Shown in pieces: positions 45,778 through 54,183 of a DNA stretch of 64,000 bases. Numbering within the stretch: position 1 is the stretch's first letter; every line of letters begins with the position of its first letter. Source of the DNA: Acidovorax sp. NB1 (GTDB lineage: Bacteria; Pseudomonadota; Gammaproteobacteria; Burkholderiales; Burkholderiaceae_C). The notes under the pieces are model-generated. The model saw only the letters and a list, made by a program, of their open reading frames with translations, searched no databases and was not told the DNA's origin. Location of the stretch: contig NZ_BJHU01000057.1 of the NCBI RefSeq assembly GCF_005405905.1, positions 248,001 through 312,000 on the forward strand, read 5' to 3'. The position numbers and the translations under genes are program-made.

Positions 45778-46945
45778 GGCCCTGGCACGCGACGCCCGCG
45801 CGCTGGCGAACGGTGATGTCGTGCTTTCGCCCCCCGAAACCGAGGTGGCGCGCCAGCTGCAGATCTGCAACGCCTGCCGCTACTGCGAAGGCTTTTGCGC
45901 CGTGTTCCCGGCCATGACGCGGCGGCTGGAGTTTGGCAAGGCCGACATCCACTTCGTCGCCAACCTGTGCCACAACTGCGGCGCCTGCCTGCATGCCTGC
46001 CAGTACGCGCCGCCGCACGAGTTTGCGGTGAACATTCCGCAGGCCATGGCCCAGGTGCGCGGCCAGACCTATGCCGACTACGCCTGGCCGCCCGCGCTGG
46101 GACAGCTCTACCAGCGCAACGGCCTCACGTTGGCGCTGGCGCTGGTGGCCGGGCTCACGCTGTTCCTGCTGCTGGCCGTGGTGCTACATGGCCAGGGGCT
46201 GGCAGCCTTGTGGCACGCGCCCGTGGGCGGCTTCTATGGCATCTTCCCGCACAACCTGCTGGTGGGCCTGTTCGCACCCGTGTTCCTGTTTGCCGTGCTG
46301 GCGCTGGGCCTGGGCGTGCGCCGCTTCTGGCGCGATATCACGCCCGCGACCAGCGGCGCGCCGCTGAGCGCCCCCGCCACGGCCGAGGCCACCGATGCCG
46401 TGCTGCGCCTCAAGTACCTGGACGGCGGTCATGGCGACGGCTGCCACAACGAGGACGACGCCTACACCCTCTCGCGCAGGCGGTTTCACCACCTCACGTT
46501 CTACGGCTTCATGCTCTGTTTTGCGGCCACCAGCGTGGCCACGCTGTACCACTACCTGCTGGCAATGCCCGCGCCCTACGACCTGCCCAGTCTGCCCAAG
46601 CTGCTGGGCGGTGTGGGCGGCATCAGCCTGGCGATGGGCACTGCAGGCCTGTGGCGGCTGAACCTGCGCCGCCACTCACAACACGGCGATGCCGCGCAAA
46701 AGCCCATGGACCGCGCCTTCATTGCGCTGCTGTTCCTCACCGCCACCAGCGGCTTGCTGCTCTGGGCAGCGCGCGGCACCGCGGGCCTGCCACTGCTGCT
46801 GTGCCTGCACCTGGGCGCGGTGATGGCGCTGTTCGCCACCATGCCCTACGGCAAGTTTGCGCACGGCATCTTCCGCACCGCTTCGCTGCTGCGCCACGCG
46901 GTGGAAAAGCGCCAGCCCAACCCTATCGGCCTCGGTTCCGACTGA
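45764..46945 (+). CDS. tcuB: Tricarballylate utilisation iron-sulfur membrane protein (TcuB/CitB)
   Basis: This 393-residue protein has two [4Fe-4S] motifs, CNACRYCEGFC (about residues 35-45) and CHNCGACLHAC (about 69-79), followed by about six membrane helices from residue 118 onward. TcuB takes electrons from reduced TcuA into the membrane quinone pool, allowing turnover of the flavoprotein. AGGAG sits eight bases before the ATG and inside the end of tcuA, so expression is coupled. The helices contain several His (for example HHLTFYGFMLCF, YHYLLAM) that could bind haem. That is family expectation and not shown here. Confidence 0.88.
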   Translation: MQTLEALARDARALANGDVVLSPPETEVARQLQICNACRYCEGFCAVFPAMTRRLEFGKADIHFVANLCHNCGACLHACQYAPPHEFAVNIPQAMAQVRGQTYADYAWPPALGQLYQRNGLTLALALVAGLTLFLLLAVVLHGQGLAALWHAPVGGFYGIFPHNLLVGLFAPVFLFAVLALGLGVRRFWRDITPATSGAPLSAPATAEATDAVLRLKYLDGGHGDGCHNEDDAYTLSRRRFHHLTFYGFMLCFAATSVATLYHYLLAMPAPYDLPSLPKLLGGVGGISLAMGTAGLWRLNLRRHSQHGDAAQKPMDRAFIALLFLTATSGLLLWAARGTAGLPLLLCLHLGAVMALFATMPYGKFAHGIFRTASLLRHAVEKRQPNPIGLGSD

Positions 46946-46981
46946 TCGCTGCACCCCACCATCCACGATGAAGGAGACCCC

Positions 46982-47962
46982 ATGAAAAAACGCACCCTCT
47001 TGATGAGCGCACTGGCACTCGCCACCGCTGCCGCGACGCTGTCTGGCGCAGCCCACGCGCAGGATTTCCCGCCCAAGAAGCCCGTCACGCTGGTCGTGGG
47101 CTTTGCCGCAGGCGGCGCGGCGGATGCGGCGGCGCGGCTCATCGCCAAGAAGCTGGGCGAAAACATCGGCCAGTCGGTGGTGGTGGACAACAAGGGTGGC
47201 GCGGGCGGCAACATCGCGCACCAGTTTGTGGCCAATGCAGCCGCCGATGGCTCGATGCTGCTGCTCGGATCGGTGGGGCCGCTGACCATTGCGCCACACC
47301 TGATGAAGCTGACCTACGACCCCTTCAAGGACCTGGCTGCAGTGTCGGGCGGGGTGAACTTCCCCAACGTGCTGGTGGTGCACAAGGGCGCGGGCGCCAA
47401 GACGCTGGCCGAGTTTGTGCAGCTGTCCAAGAAGAAGCCCGGCAGCGTGGACTTTGCCTCCACCGGTGCAGGCTCGGCATCGCACCTGGCGGGCGAGCTG
47501 TTCAACCAGCGCGCGGGCATCGACATGACCCATGTGCCCTACAAGGGGGGCGCCCCGGCATTGCAGGACCTGCTGGGCGAGCGCGTGACCTCGTACTTTG
47601 CCGCACCGCCCACCGCGCTGCCGCACATCGAGGCCGGCAAGCTCATCCCCCTGGCGACCACCGGCCTCACACGGCCCTCGTACATGCCCAACATCCCCAC
47701 CGTGGCAGAGGCGGGCTACCCGGGGTTTGAAGCGCTCAACTGGTACGCCTTCGTGGCCCCCGGCAAGACGCCCGTGCCGCTGCTGGAGCGCTGGAACCAG
47801 GAGATCGTGAAGGTGCTGAACGACGCAGGCGTGAAGGAGGCACTGAACAAACACGGCCTCACGCCCCAGCCCACCACCCGTGCGGAACTCACGGCCTTCA
47901 TGAAGAAGGAATCGACGCAATGGGCCACCATCATCAAGGAGCGCAAGCTCACCGCAGAGTGA
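46982..47962 (+). CDS. Bug-family periplasmic receptor (third of three)
   Basis: This 326-residue TctC/Bug solute-binding protein has AAGGAGACCCC before the ATG and a clear signal peptide (MKKRTLLMSALALATAAATL, cut after AHAQ). The mature domain opens FPPKKPVTLVVGFAAGGAAD with the later ligand loop VPYKGGAPALQDLLGE. It lies 36 bases after tcuB. In the classical tcu locus the third gene is the MFS carrier TcuC. Here a periplasmic receptor is in that place, which suggests tricarballylate enters through a tripartite system whose membrane parts lie elsewhere. Confidence 0.9.
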   Translation: MKKRTLLMSALALATAAATLSGAAHAQDFPPKKPVTLVVGFAAGGAADAAARLIAKKLGENIGQSVVVDNKGGAGGNIAHQFVANAAADGSMLLLGSVGPLTIAPHLMKLTYDPFKDLAAVSGGVNFPNVLVVHKGAGAKTLAEFVQLSKKKPGSVDFASTGAGSASHLAGELFNQRAGIDMTHVPYKGGAPALQDLLGERVTSYFAAPPTALPHIEAGKLIPLATTGLTRPSYMPNIPTVAEAGYPGFEALNWYAFVAPGKTPVPLLERWNQEIVKVLNDAGVKEALNKHGLTPQPTTRAELTAFMKKESTQWATIIKERKLTAE

Positions 47963-47999
47963 CCCGCCGCGACGGGCCCGGCGCGGGGCCAGGGCCTAT

Positions 48000-49658
48000 C
48001 TACGCGGCCCCAAGGAGGCAGGCCCCACCATCCCGGCGCACCAGGCCGTCGTTCAGCAACTGCGCGAGCCAGGGCCCCAGCACGCTGGCATCACCGCTCC
48101 ACTGGCCCGATTCGAGCAATGCGGCACAGGCGTCTTGCACCGATGCTCCCGCATGCAGGTGGCCGAGCCAGGCCGCCTGCGCGCCCTCCAGCGTCTGGAA
48201 ATGCGGCTGGTGGCCCTTGCGCCAGACCAGCAGCGTAGCGGGCGCGGGCAAGGCGGTGGACTCGGGCACATCATCGTCTGCATGGATGGCATTCCACAGG
48301 CTCACCACGTTGGTCGTCACGGTGCGCAGCAAGGCGCTGGGGTGCAGCACATCGGCCCAGGTGGTCCAGTCGCCGCAGGTGGAGGCACTGTCCAGGTCCA
48401 GCACCGCCATGTCTGCTGTGTCAAACCGGGTGCGCAGGTCCCAATCGAGCTGGGCCAGCTCGTGCAGCTCGGGGTTGTCGGGATAGGCGGTGCGCAGCGC
48501 ATGCACCAGGCCTTCGCCGTACCGGTTCAGGCTGTGCGTGCAGGGCGGGTGGGCCACGGCGTAGTCGCGCGCATGTGTTTCGAAGGTGTCGGAGCCCATG
48601 TAGAGAGCCGTCTTGGCATAGGTGTCGGCCAGCACCTCGGCCAGCCGCGCGCGGTAGGCGTGGTGGTAGATGCGCAGGCGGCCGGTGATGGGGTCTTCGG
48701 TGGTGCTGGGCGGTAGCGCTTCTGCCAGCACGCAGTCGGCAAAGTGGCGCTGCACTGCGGCCAGTGGCAACGGGTCCGCCGCTGGGGCCCAGGCCATGGC
48801 CACAGCGGTGGCGGATTCAGGCGAGGCCACATGCTCCGCCGCTATGCGCCGCGCCGTCGCCATTTCATCGAGCAGCTCGGCCAGCGGCGGGATGTGGTCG
48901 TCGCGCTCGATCATCGCGGCCACGGCGCCAAAGCGCTGGCAGGCCTGGGCGTACAGATTCCACACAGGCTGCGCCACCGGGTGGTCGTGCGTGTCGATGA
49001 TGTGGTCGCCGTTGTTGCTGTGCCCGGCCAGGTGGATCTGCTGCACCCGGTGCGCAGGCAGGGCATGCAGGTAGGTCAGCGGGTCAAAGCCATGGTTCAC
49101 GCTGCTCACGTAGATGTTGTTCACATCCACCAGCAGCAGGCAGTCGGCCTCTTGCGCAATATGGGCCAGGAACTGCCACTCGCTCGCGCTGTCGTGCCGG
49201 TAGCGGATGTAGCTCGATACGTTCTCCAGCACCAGCCTGCGGCCCAGCACATCCTGCGCACGGCGGATTTGCGCAATCACATGCCGCGCAGACTCGTCGG
49301 TGTAGGGCAGCGGATAGAGGTCGTGCAGCTGCTCGGGGCCGGGGCCTGTCCAGCACAGATGGTCGGACACCCACAGCGGCTCGATGCGGTCGGCCAGTGC
49401 CTTCACGCTTTGCAGATACGGCAGATCCACGCCCTGCGCTGCGCCAATCGACATCGCCACGCCATGCATGGCCACGGGGTAGTCGCGCCGGATGGCATCG
49501 AGCACCGCCAGCGGCTTGCCGCCGTCGATGAGGTAGTTGTCGGTGATGATTTCCAGCCAGTCGAGCGGCTGCTGGCGCGCGAGGAAATCGGCGTAGTGCT
49601 GCGTGCGCAGCCCCAGGCCAAAGCCAGTGCCGCGCGTGGCGATGGGTTCGTATGCCAT
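48000..49658 (-). CDS. bufB: Bufferin maturase fusion: MNIO (DUF692) enzyme plus DUF2063 partner
   Basis: This 552-residue protein joins two normally separate proteins. Residues about 1-275 are a DUF692/UPF0276 multinuclear non-haem iron oxidase. Metal-ligand candidates are in MHGVAMSIG, SDHLCW, LENVSSYI, LVDVNNIYVSSVNHGFD, IHLAGHSN, IDTHDHPV and MIERDDHIP. Residues about 295-552 are a DUF2063/BufC module (RLRIYHHAYRARLAEVLADT, HPPCTHSLNRYGEGLVHAL). In bufferin systems BufB, helped by BufC, modifies cysteines of the BufA precursor, probably to thiooxazoles that bind copper. The precursor gene is directly upstream on the same strand, with a 144-base gap holding a repeat. No DoxX (BufD) gene follows. 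Confidence 0.88.
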   Translation of the reverse strand: MAYEPIATRGTGFGLGLRTQHYADFLARQQPLDWLEIITDNYLIDGGKPLAVLDAIRRDYPVAMHGVAMSIGAAQGVDLPYLQSVKALADRIEPLWVSDHLCWTGPGPEQLHDLYPLPYTDESARHVIAQIRRAQDVLGRRLVLENVSSYIRYRHDSASEWQFLAHIAQEADCLLLVDVNNIYVSSVNHGFDPLTYLHALPAHRVQQIHLAGHSNNGDHIIDTHDHPVAQPVWNLYAQACQRFGAVAAMIERDDHIPPLAELLDEMATARRIAAEHVASPESATAVAMAWAPAADPLPLAAVQRHFADCVLAEALPPSTTEDPITGRLRIYHHAYRARLAEVLADTYAKTALYMGSDTFETHARDYAVAHPPCTHSLNRYGEGLVHALRTAYPDNPELHELAQLDWDLRTRFDTADMAVLDLDSASTCGDWTTWADVLHPSALLRTVTTNVVSLWNAIHADDDVPESTALPAPATLLVWRKGHQPHFQTLEGAQAAWLGHLHAGASVQDACAALLESGQWSGDASVLGPWLAQLLNDGLVRRDGGACLLGAA

Positions 49659-49727
49659 GACTCAATCAAAGGGGGCGCATCGGCCGAGTGCGATGCAACT
49701 GGCGCGCCCCAAGGCGAGCACCGCCGC

Positions 49728-49794
49728 GCAAGGGCCGCCCCGCCGCGCTGGCGGTGTCCCCCTGGGGGGATGGCGCGCAGCGCCTCAGGGGGGC
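49728..49794 (+). repeat. GC-rich interspersed repeat family 2, copy A
   Basis: The plus strand reads GCAAGGGCCGCCCCGC, then GTGTCCCCCT...GGGGG, then TGGCGCGCAGCGCCTCAGGG. It matches the copy at 54184 in order and ends. It can fold into GC hairpins and occupies most of the bufA-bufBC gap, which may weaken transcription or translation of the second gene. Confidence 0.6.
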
Positions 49795-49802
49795 TTCTTG
49801 CC

Positions 49803-50096
49803 TTATCCCTTGATATCGCCGATGGTGCCCTTTTCCATGAGGCACTGCGCGGCCGTCTTGGCCTTGAAACCGTGGCCCTTGCAGGCGTTCTGGCCCTTGC
49901 AGCTGTGCTCGGCGGTGGAGCAGTCGCTGTTGCCCTTGCAGTCGTGCACGTTGTAGCAGTGCACCTTGTCGTTGGCGGCAACGGCCGCGCCCTTGGAGCC
50001 TTTGGGCGCATCGGCCGCAAAGCTGGTGGACGCCAATGCCAGCAGGGCAGCAGACAGGGCGAAAGAGGCGGTGGACTTGGCGTGGGTGGACAGCAT
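49803..50096 (-). CDS. bufA: Bufferin-type copper-binding RiPP precursor (BufA2-like)
   Basis: This 97-residue secreted precursor starts at ATG 50096 behind GGAG. The signal peptide (about residues 1-28, SALLALASTSFAADA-like end) leaves a small mature protein with six cysteines at 47, 53, 59, 66, 72 and 85. They are arranged CYNVHDCKG, SDCS, SCKGQNACKGHG and AAQC. The CKGxNxCKGxG spacing is what I associate with BufA2-group bufferins, periplasmic metallophores matured by MNIO enzymes. It is followed by the fused maturase gene and preceded by an ECF-sigma-like promoter. Expected role: sequester excess copper in the periplasm. Which cysteines are modified cannot be read from sequence. Confidence 0.82.
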   Translation of the reverse strand: MLSTHAKSTASFALSAALLALASTSFAADAPKGSKGAAVAANDKVHCYNVHDCKGNSDCSTAEHSCKGQNACKGHGFKAKTAAQCLMEKGTIGDIKG

Positions 50097-50176
50097 GGTG
50101 GATGACTCCGTAAACGTTGAGGAACAAATCAAGCGGGTAGATCACGCGACACAGTGCCGCGCTCTCTGCCTGGTAA

Positions 50177-50202
50177 TTCGCTCCCCGCGCGTTGCGGGTT
50201 AC
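50177..50202 (-). promoter_or_regulatory. ECF-sigma-type promoter of the bufferin operon
   Basis: On the minus strand GTAACC (50197-50202) and CGAA (50177-50180) are separated by exactly 16 bases, with CGAA ending about 80 bases before the bufA start. I recall the same GTAACC-N16-CGAA pattern for the metal-stress sigma factor SigF of Caulobacter, which controls bufferin genes. The gene for the sigma factor is not in this window. Confidence 0.6.
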
Positions 50203-50238
50203 ATGCAGTCCAGAAAAATTTTGCGTTGGGGCCCAGCG

Positions 50239-50727
50239 CTACTGCGCTGCGGGTTCCGTCACCGAAATGTCGGTGTGCACCAGGGTCAGCGGAAAGCGCT
50301 GGCCCGCCAGATAGTCCTCCAGGCAGCGCAGCAGCAGCGGGCTGCGATGGCGCTCGGGGCAGGCACGGATCTCGTCGGCCGTGAGCCACAGCGTGCGCAC
50401 GATGCCGGTGTCGAGCGTGCGCCAGTCGTGGTGCGTGCCCAGCGTGCCCGCAAACGCAAAACGCATGTAGGTGAGGTCATCGCCCGTGCGGGTTTTGGTG
50501 AAGCGGTTGAGGTACACACCAATCAGCGCTGTGGGCTCGAAGTCGTGGGCCGTTTCTTCCAGCACCTCGCGCGCGCAGGCCTGGATGGGCGACTCGCCCG
50601 GGTCCAGGTGGCCTGCGGGGTTGTTGAGCTTGAGGCCGTCCGTGGTTTCTTCCTCGACCAGCAGAAAGCGGCCGTCGCGCTCGATGAGCGCGGCCACGGT
50701 GACGTTGGGTTTCCAGCGGTGGGGCAT
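50239..50727 (-). CDS. Nudix hydrolase (NudJ-like)
   Basis: This 162-residue cytosolic pyrophosphohydrolase has Nudix box GHLDPGESPIQACAREVLEE (G-x5-E-x7-REVLEE at about residues 40-59), followed by TAHDF in place of the usual TG. NudJ-type enzymes hydrolyse the thiamine precursor HMP-PP, TPP or nucleotides. The start at 50727 (MPHRWKPNVTVAAL) is the common one for this group; in-frame ATGs at 50736 and 50745 would add a few residues. It lies upstream of bufA on the same strand, but the buf promoter lies between, so it is probably a separate unit. Confidence 0.87.
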   Translation of the reverse strand: MPHRWKPNVTVAALIERDGRFLLVEEETTDGLKLNNPAGHLDPGESPIQACAREVLEETAHDFEPTALIGVYLNRFTKTRTGDDLTYMRFAFAGTLGTHHDWRTLDTGIVRTLWLTADEIRACPERHRSPLLLRCLEDYLAGQRFPLTLVHTDISVTEPAAQ

Positions 50728-50834
50728 GGCGCGCATTATGACCATGCCGTGTGACGGCGGGGCAGCGCTCACGCCTTCTGGGGCCACTCAACCCCGCCCG
50801 CCGTCGCCCGCTCAATCGGATGGCAGGCCGCGCA

Positions 50835-51758
50835 TCAGCGGGCGCCGCTCAGCGCCACGGGTGCCGCTGGCACGGGCCGCAACACCAGCCACAGCGCCGC
50901 AGCAATCAGGCCACCGCCCGCCACATGGGCCAGGGTCGCGGGCTCGCCCAGCAGCAGCCAGCCCCAGGCCACACCAAACAGCGGGATCAGGAAGGTGACG
51001 GTGAGCGCCTTGAGCGGCCCCACGTCGGCAATCAGCCGGAAATACAGCACATAGGCCAGGGCCGTGCACAACAATCCCAGCCCCAGCAGCGCACCCCACA
51101 CGGGCGCCGGGGCCGCCAGCCAGGCTGTTGCGGCGGCAGGCTGGCGCAGCAGCTCCCAGGCCACCACCGGCACCAGGACCAGCACAGCCCCCATCTGGCT
51201 GCCCAGGGCCACGATGCGGCTGTCGAGCCCCCCGCGCTCAGTGATCCAGCGCTTGGTGAGAAACCCCGCCAGCCCATAACAGGCCGTGGCCACCAGGCAG
51301 GCCCCCATGCCGCCCAGCACCTCGGGCGTGAGTGCCACCGGCCCGGCCTGGGCCAGCACCGCCACGCCCGCCATGCCCAGCACCATCCCACCCACACGCG
51401 CCGCCGTGATGCGCTCACCAAACGCCAGCGCCCCGATGAGCACGCCCATCAGCGGTGTGGTGGCGTTGAGGATGGCGCTGTAGCCCGCCGGAAGGCTGCG
51501 TGCTGCCATCGCAAACATCAGGAAAGGGATGCCCGAGTTCACCACCCCCAGCACCAGCGTGGCGCCCAGCTTGCCCCCAAACCGCGGGCGCAAGCGCAGC
51601 ACCACCAGCAGCAACGCCAGCCCCGTGGCGCCAAGCAGCACCCGGGCAAAGGTGGTGGGCAGGGCGCCCAGCACGGGCGCGGCCACGCGCATCAGCAAGA
51701 AGCTGCCGCCCCAGAGGGCAGCCAGCAGAAGGAGTCGCAGGAAACTGGGCAATGGCAT
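50835..51758 (-). CDS. EamA/DMT-family permease
   Basis: This 307-residue inner-membrane protein has ten predicted helices in two EamA repeats (opening LRLLLLAALWGGSFLLMRVA; second from CLVATACYGLAGFLTKRWI). Helix-10 ends in a short tail. It is probably an exporter of amino acids or metabolites; the substrate is unknown. It is divergent from a LysR gene with 131 bases between starts, a classical regulator/exporter arrangement. Confidence 0.88.
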   Translation of the reverse strand: MPLPSFLRLLLLAALWGGSFLLMRVAAPVLGALPTTFARVLLGATGLALLLVVLRLRPRFGGKLGATLVLGVVNSGIPFLMFAMAARSLPAGYSAILNATTPLMGVLIGALAFGERITAARVGGMVLGMAGVAVLAQAGPVALTPEVLGGMGACLVATACYGLAGFLTKRWITERGGLDSRIVALGSQMGAVLVLVPVVAWELLRQPAAATAWLAAPAPVWGALLGLGLLCTALAYVLYFRLIADVGPLKALTVTFLIPLFGVAWGWLLLGEPATLAHVAGGGLIAAALWLVLRPVPAAPVALSGAR

Positions 51759-51889
51759 ATCGGCACCTGGAAGGTCGGTCAGCGGGAACTGGAGAACATG
51801 CGGTGTATTGTTGAAACTGCGTTGATTTCTGGCAAACGATTTATCCTCTACGGCTGTTTAGCAGCGATGAACAGCCTGGGCCCGCACCG

Positions 51890-52783
51890 ATGAAACTCCC
51901 TCCACTGATTGCCGTGCGCTTTTTCGAAGCCACGGCGCGCCACCGCAGCGTGCGCGAGGCTGCGCGCGAGCTGCACGTCACGCCCGGGGCGGTGTCGCAG
52001 CAAGTGCGGCGCCTGGAGGATTTCCTGGGCTGTGCGCTGTTTGAGCGCTTGCCGCGCGGCCTGGCCCTCACCCCCGCAGGCATGGACTACCAGGCCGCCT
52101 GCGGCGAGGCGCTGGCCCGCATCGGCCACGCCACCGCCCGGCTGGCCGCAGGTGCGCGCCGCGTGGTCCGGGTGAGCTGCACACCCGACTTCGCGGCACG
52201 GTGGCTGGTGCCACGCCTGCAGCTTTTTCTGCAGCACGCGCCCGAGCTGGATGTGCACGTGAACAGCACCCACCGCGCGGTGGACCTGCTGGCCGAGGAC
52301 ATGCATTTCGCGGTGCGCCATGGCATCGGCCCCTACCCGGGCCTGCACGCAGAGTGGCTGCTGGACGACGACCTGGTGCCCGTGTGCAGCCCGCGCCTGG
52401 TGGCGCCCCGCCTCTGGGCCCAGCTGGCGGACATCACCGGCCCCCGGCTGCTGCACGACGGGCAACGCGACGACTGGCGCCTGTGGTGCCGCACCCAGGG
52501 CCTGGCACGGGTGGACAGCGGCCAGGGTGTGGTGTTTGCGGGCGCCAGTGGTGCCGTGGAGGCCGCCCTGGCGGGGCAGGGCTTTGCACTCGTGACACGC
52601 ACCAAGGTGGCACGGGCCCTGGCCACCCGCGCTCTGGTCGGCCTGCAGGCCCCACGGGTGGCAGCGCCACTGGGCTACCGCCTGGTCTACCGTCCCGAGG
52701 CCCTGATCGACCCTGCGCTGCGGCGCTTTCGCGACTGGGTGTTGGACGAGGGCGCGCAGGCCGAAGGCATCAGCGCGGGGTGA
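51890..52783 (+). CDS. LysR-family regulator (GcvA-like)
   Basis: This 297-residue regulator has winged helix LPPLIAVRFFEATARHRSVR, VTPGAVSQQVRRLEDFLGCA and an effector domain with DFAARWLVPRLQLFLQHAPE. The SQQVRRLE-type recognition helix and the RWLVPRL segment fit the GcvA/AmpR branch. Being divergent from the DMT permease, it probably controls that exporter. It ends 3 bases from the convergent GNAT gene end. Confidence 0.88.
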   Translation: MKLPPLIAVRFFEATARHRSVREAARELHVTPGAVSQQVRRLEDFLGCALFERLPRGLALTPAGMDYQAACGEALARIGHATARLAAGARRVVRVSCTPDFAARWLVPRLQLFLQHAPELDVHVNSTHRAVDLLAEDMHFAVRHGIGPYPGLHAEWLLDDDLVPVCSPRLVAPRLWAQLADITGPRLLHDGQRDDWRLWCRTQGLARVDSGQGVVFAGASGAVEAALAGQGFALVTRTKVARALATRALVGLQAPRVAAPLGYRLVYRPEALIDPALRRFRDWVLDEGAQAEGISAG

Positions 52784-52786
52784 CGG

Positions 52787-53299
52787 CTACAGCGCTGCCG
52801 CCAGGCTGCGCACCATGTAACACGCGCCCTCGCCATAGGTGGCCAGGCGCTGGCGCTGCGCAGCGTCCTGCAGCACCTGCTGCACGTAGCCGTGGCGCGC
52901 CCAGTAGCCCTGCGAGCCCTGCACCGACACCAGCGCCGTGTGGCGCAAGCCTTCTTGCTGAGCACGCGCCCACAGCGGCGTGAGCAGCGCCTGCGCCAGT
53001 CCCTGGCCCGCGCGGGTGGGCAACACGGCCATGTCGTGCAGGTACAGGGTGTCGGCTGCAGATGTGGCTTCAAAGTCGCCATGCAGCGGGGTGACCTTGC
53101 CACGCACGCTGCGGTAGGCCGCCAGGTAGGCGCACACCGTGCCGCCCTGCTCCAGCACCAGCGAACAATTGGCGGGGCTGGCCAGGCGGCGGGCAAACAC
53201 CTCGCCACTTTCTACAAACCCTTCGCCATAACAAGCCAGTTGCACGGCCAGCAAGTCGGCCAGATCGCTCAGCGCCAGCGGGCGCACCACCACGGACAT
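52787..53299 (-). CDS. GNAT-family N-acetyltransferase
   Basis: This 170-residue acetyltransferase has the acetyl-CoA-binding loop LPTRAGQGLAQALLTPLWAR (R/Q-x-x-G-x-G/A, about residues 93-112) and the C-terminal QGSQGYWARHGYV typical of GNAT enzymes. The substrate is unknown; RimI-like protein, amine or small-molecule targets are all possible. It follows ribE by 17 bases on the same strand and is probably co-transcribed with it. Confidence 0.85.
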   Translation of the reverse strand: MSVVVRPLALSDLADLLAVQLACYGEGFVESGEVFARRLASPANCSLVLEQGGTVCAYLAAYRSVRGKVTPLHGDFEATSAADTLYLHDMAVLPTRAGQGLAQALLTPLWARAQQEGLRHTALVSVQGSQGYWARHGYVQQVLQDAAQRQRLATYGEGACYMVRSLAAAL

Positions 53300-53316
53300 G
53301 GGAGAGCTTCGCTGGG

Positions 53317-54021
53317 TCAGTGCGGCAGCACAGGGGCCTGCACAAAGTCGTCGAGTGACAGGCCCTTTTCCTTCAGCAGCGCCTCCAGCACGGGCTGCAG
53401 GCGGCCCAGGCTCTCCTGCACGGCCTCGCGCACGGTGTCCACCACCACCTGGGTGCTGCGCTCGATCTCGATGTTCAGGCGGTCGCCCACTTTTTTGTTT
53501 TCAAACACGGTGGCGCGGCGGGTCTCGGGGATCATCCAGATCTCGAACCAGCCCTCTTGCCGGTTCACCTCGGCCACCGTGAGGCTGGCGCCGTGGATGG
53601 CGATGTAGCCCTTGGCAAAGATGTAGCGGCGAAACGCCTCGGGCACGGCCACGCGCCAGACCAGGTTGTTGTCGAACTCGCGGCGTTCGATGAGCGTGCC
53701 GGTGAAGTCCACATGGCCCGACAACGGGTGGCCGCCGATCTCGGCGCCGTCCTTGGCCGCGCGCTCCACGTTCACGCGGTCGCCCTGCGCGTAGCTGCCC
53801 AGCGTGGTGATGTTCAGGCTCTGCAGCATCACGTCGAAGTTGGCCTGCGTGGGCGACAGGATCTCGGTGACCGTGAGGCACACGCCATCGGTGGCCACGC
53901 TGGCGCCAATGGCCAGGTCCTGGCAGAAGCCCTCGGGGAAATCGAGTGTGAACGTGCGCAGCCCTGCGCGGTCGTGAATGGCGGCAATGCCTGCCGTGGC
54001 TTGGACGATGCCTGTGAACAT
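53317..54021 (-). CDS. ribE: Riboflavin synthase alpha chain
   Basis: This 234-residue enzyme dismutates two 6,7-dimethyl-8-ribityllumazines into riboflavin and the pyrimidinedione. The universal MFTGIVQ start fixes the ATG at 54021. Two lumazine-binding repeats are seen: GASVATDGVCLTVTEI in the first, and GHPLSGHVDFTG with HGASLTVAEVN in the second. It is slightly longer than most (200-220) because of a C-terminal extension LEALLKEKGLSLDDF. No FMN riboswitch is visible upstream; the 257-base upstream gap holds a repeat. Confidence 0.95.
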   Translation of the reverse strand: MFTGIVQATAGIAAIHDRAGLRTFTLDFPEGFCQDLAIGASVATDGVCLTVTEILSPTQANFDVMLQSLNITTLGSYAQGDRVNVERAAKDGAEIGGHPLSGHVDFTGTLIERREFDNNLVWRVAVPEAFRRYIFAKGYIAIHGASLTVAEVNRQEGWFEIWMIPETRRATVFENKKVGDRLNIEIERSTQVVVDTVREAVQESLGRLQPVLEALLKEKGLSLDDFVQAPVLPH

Positions 54022-54183
54022 GGTGGCGCGGCTTCCGGGTACGTTGGAACGGGAACCGGGAATTTTGCCACCCGCAGCATTCAAAGGTGTCCCAAGGGTT
54101 GGAGCCCCCACACACCGGTCTTAACGAGGCCTCGCACCTGCCCGCAGCGCCCAAAACTGGCACGACCCAGCCCGGGGCAGCCG

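Noticed and set aside
54085..54180. FMN riboswitch upstream of ribE
   Set aside because: The conserved RFN-element boxes are absent and the region is partly a GC-rich repeat.
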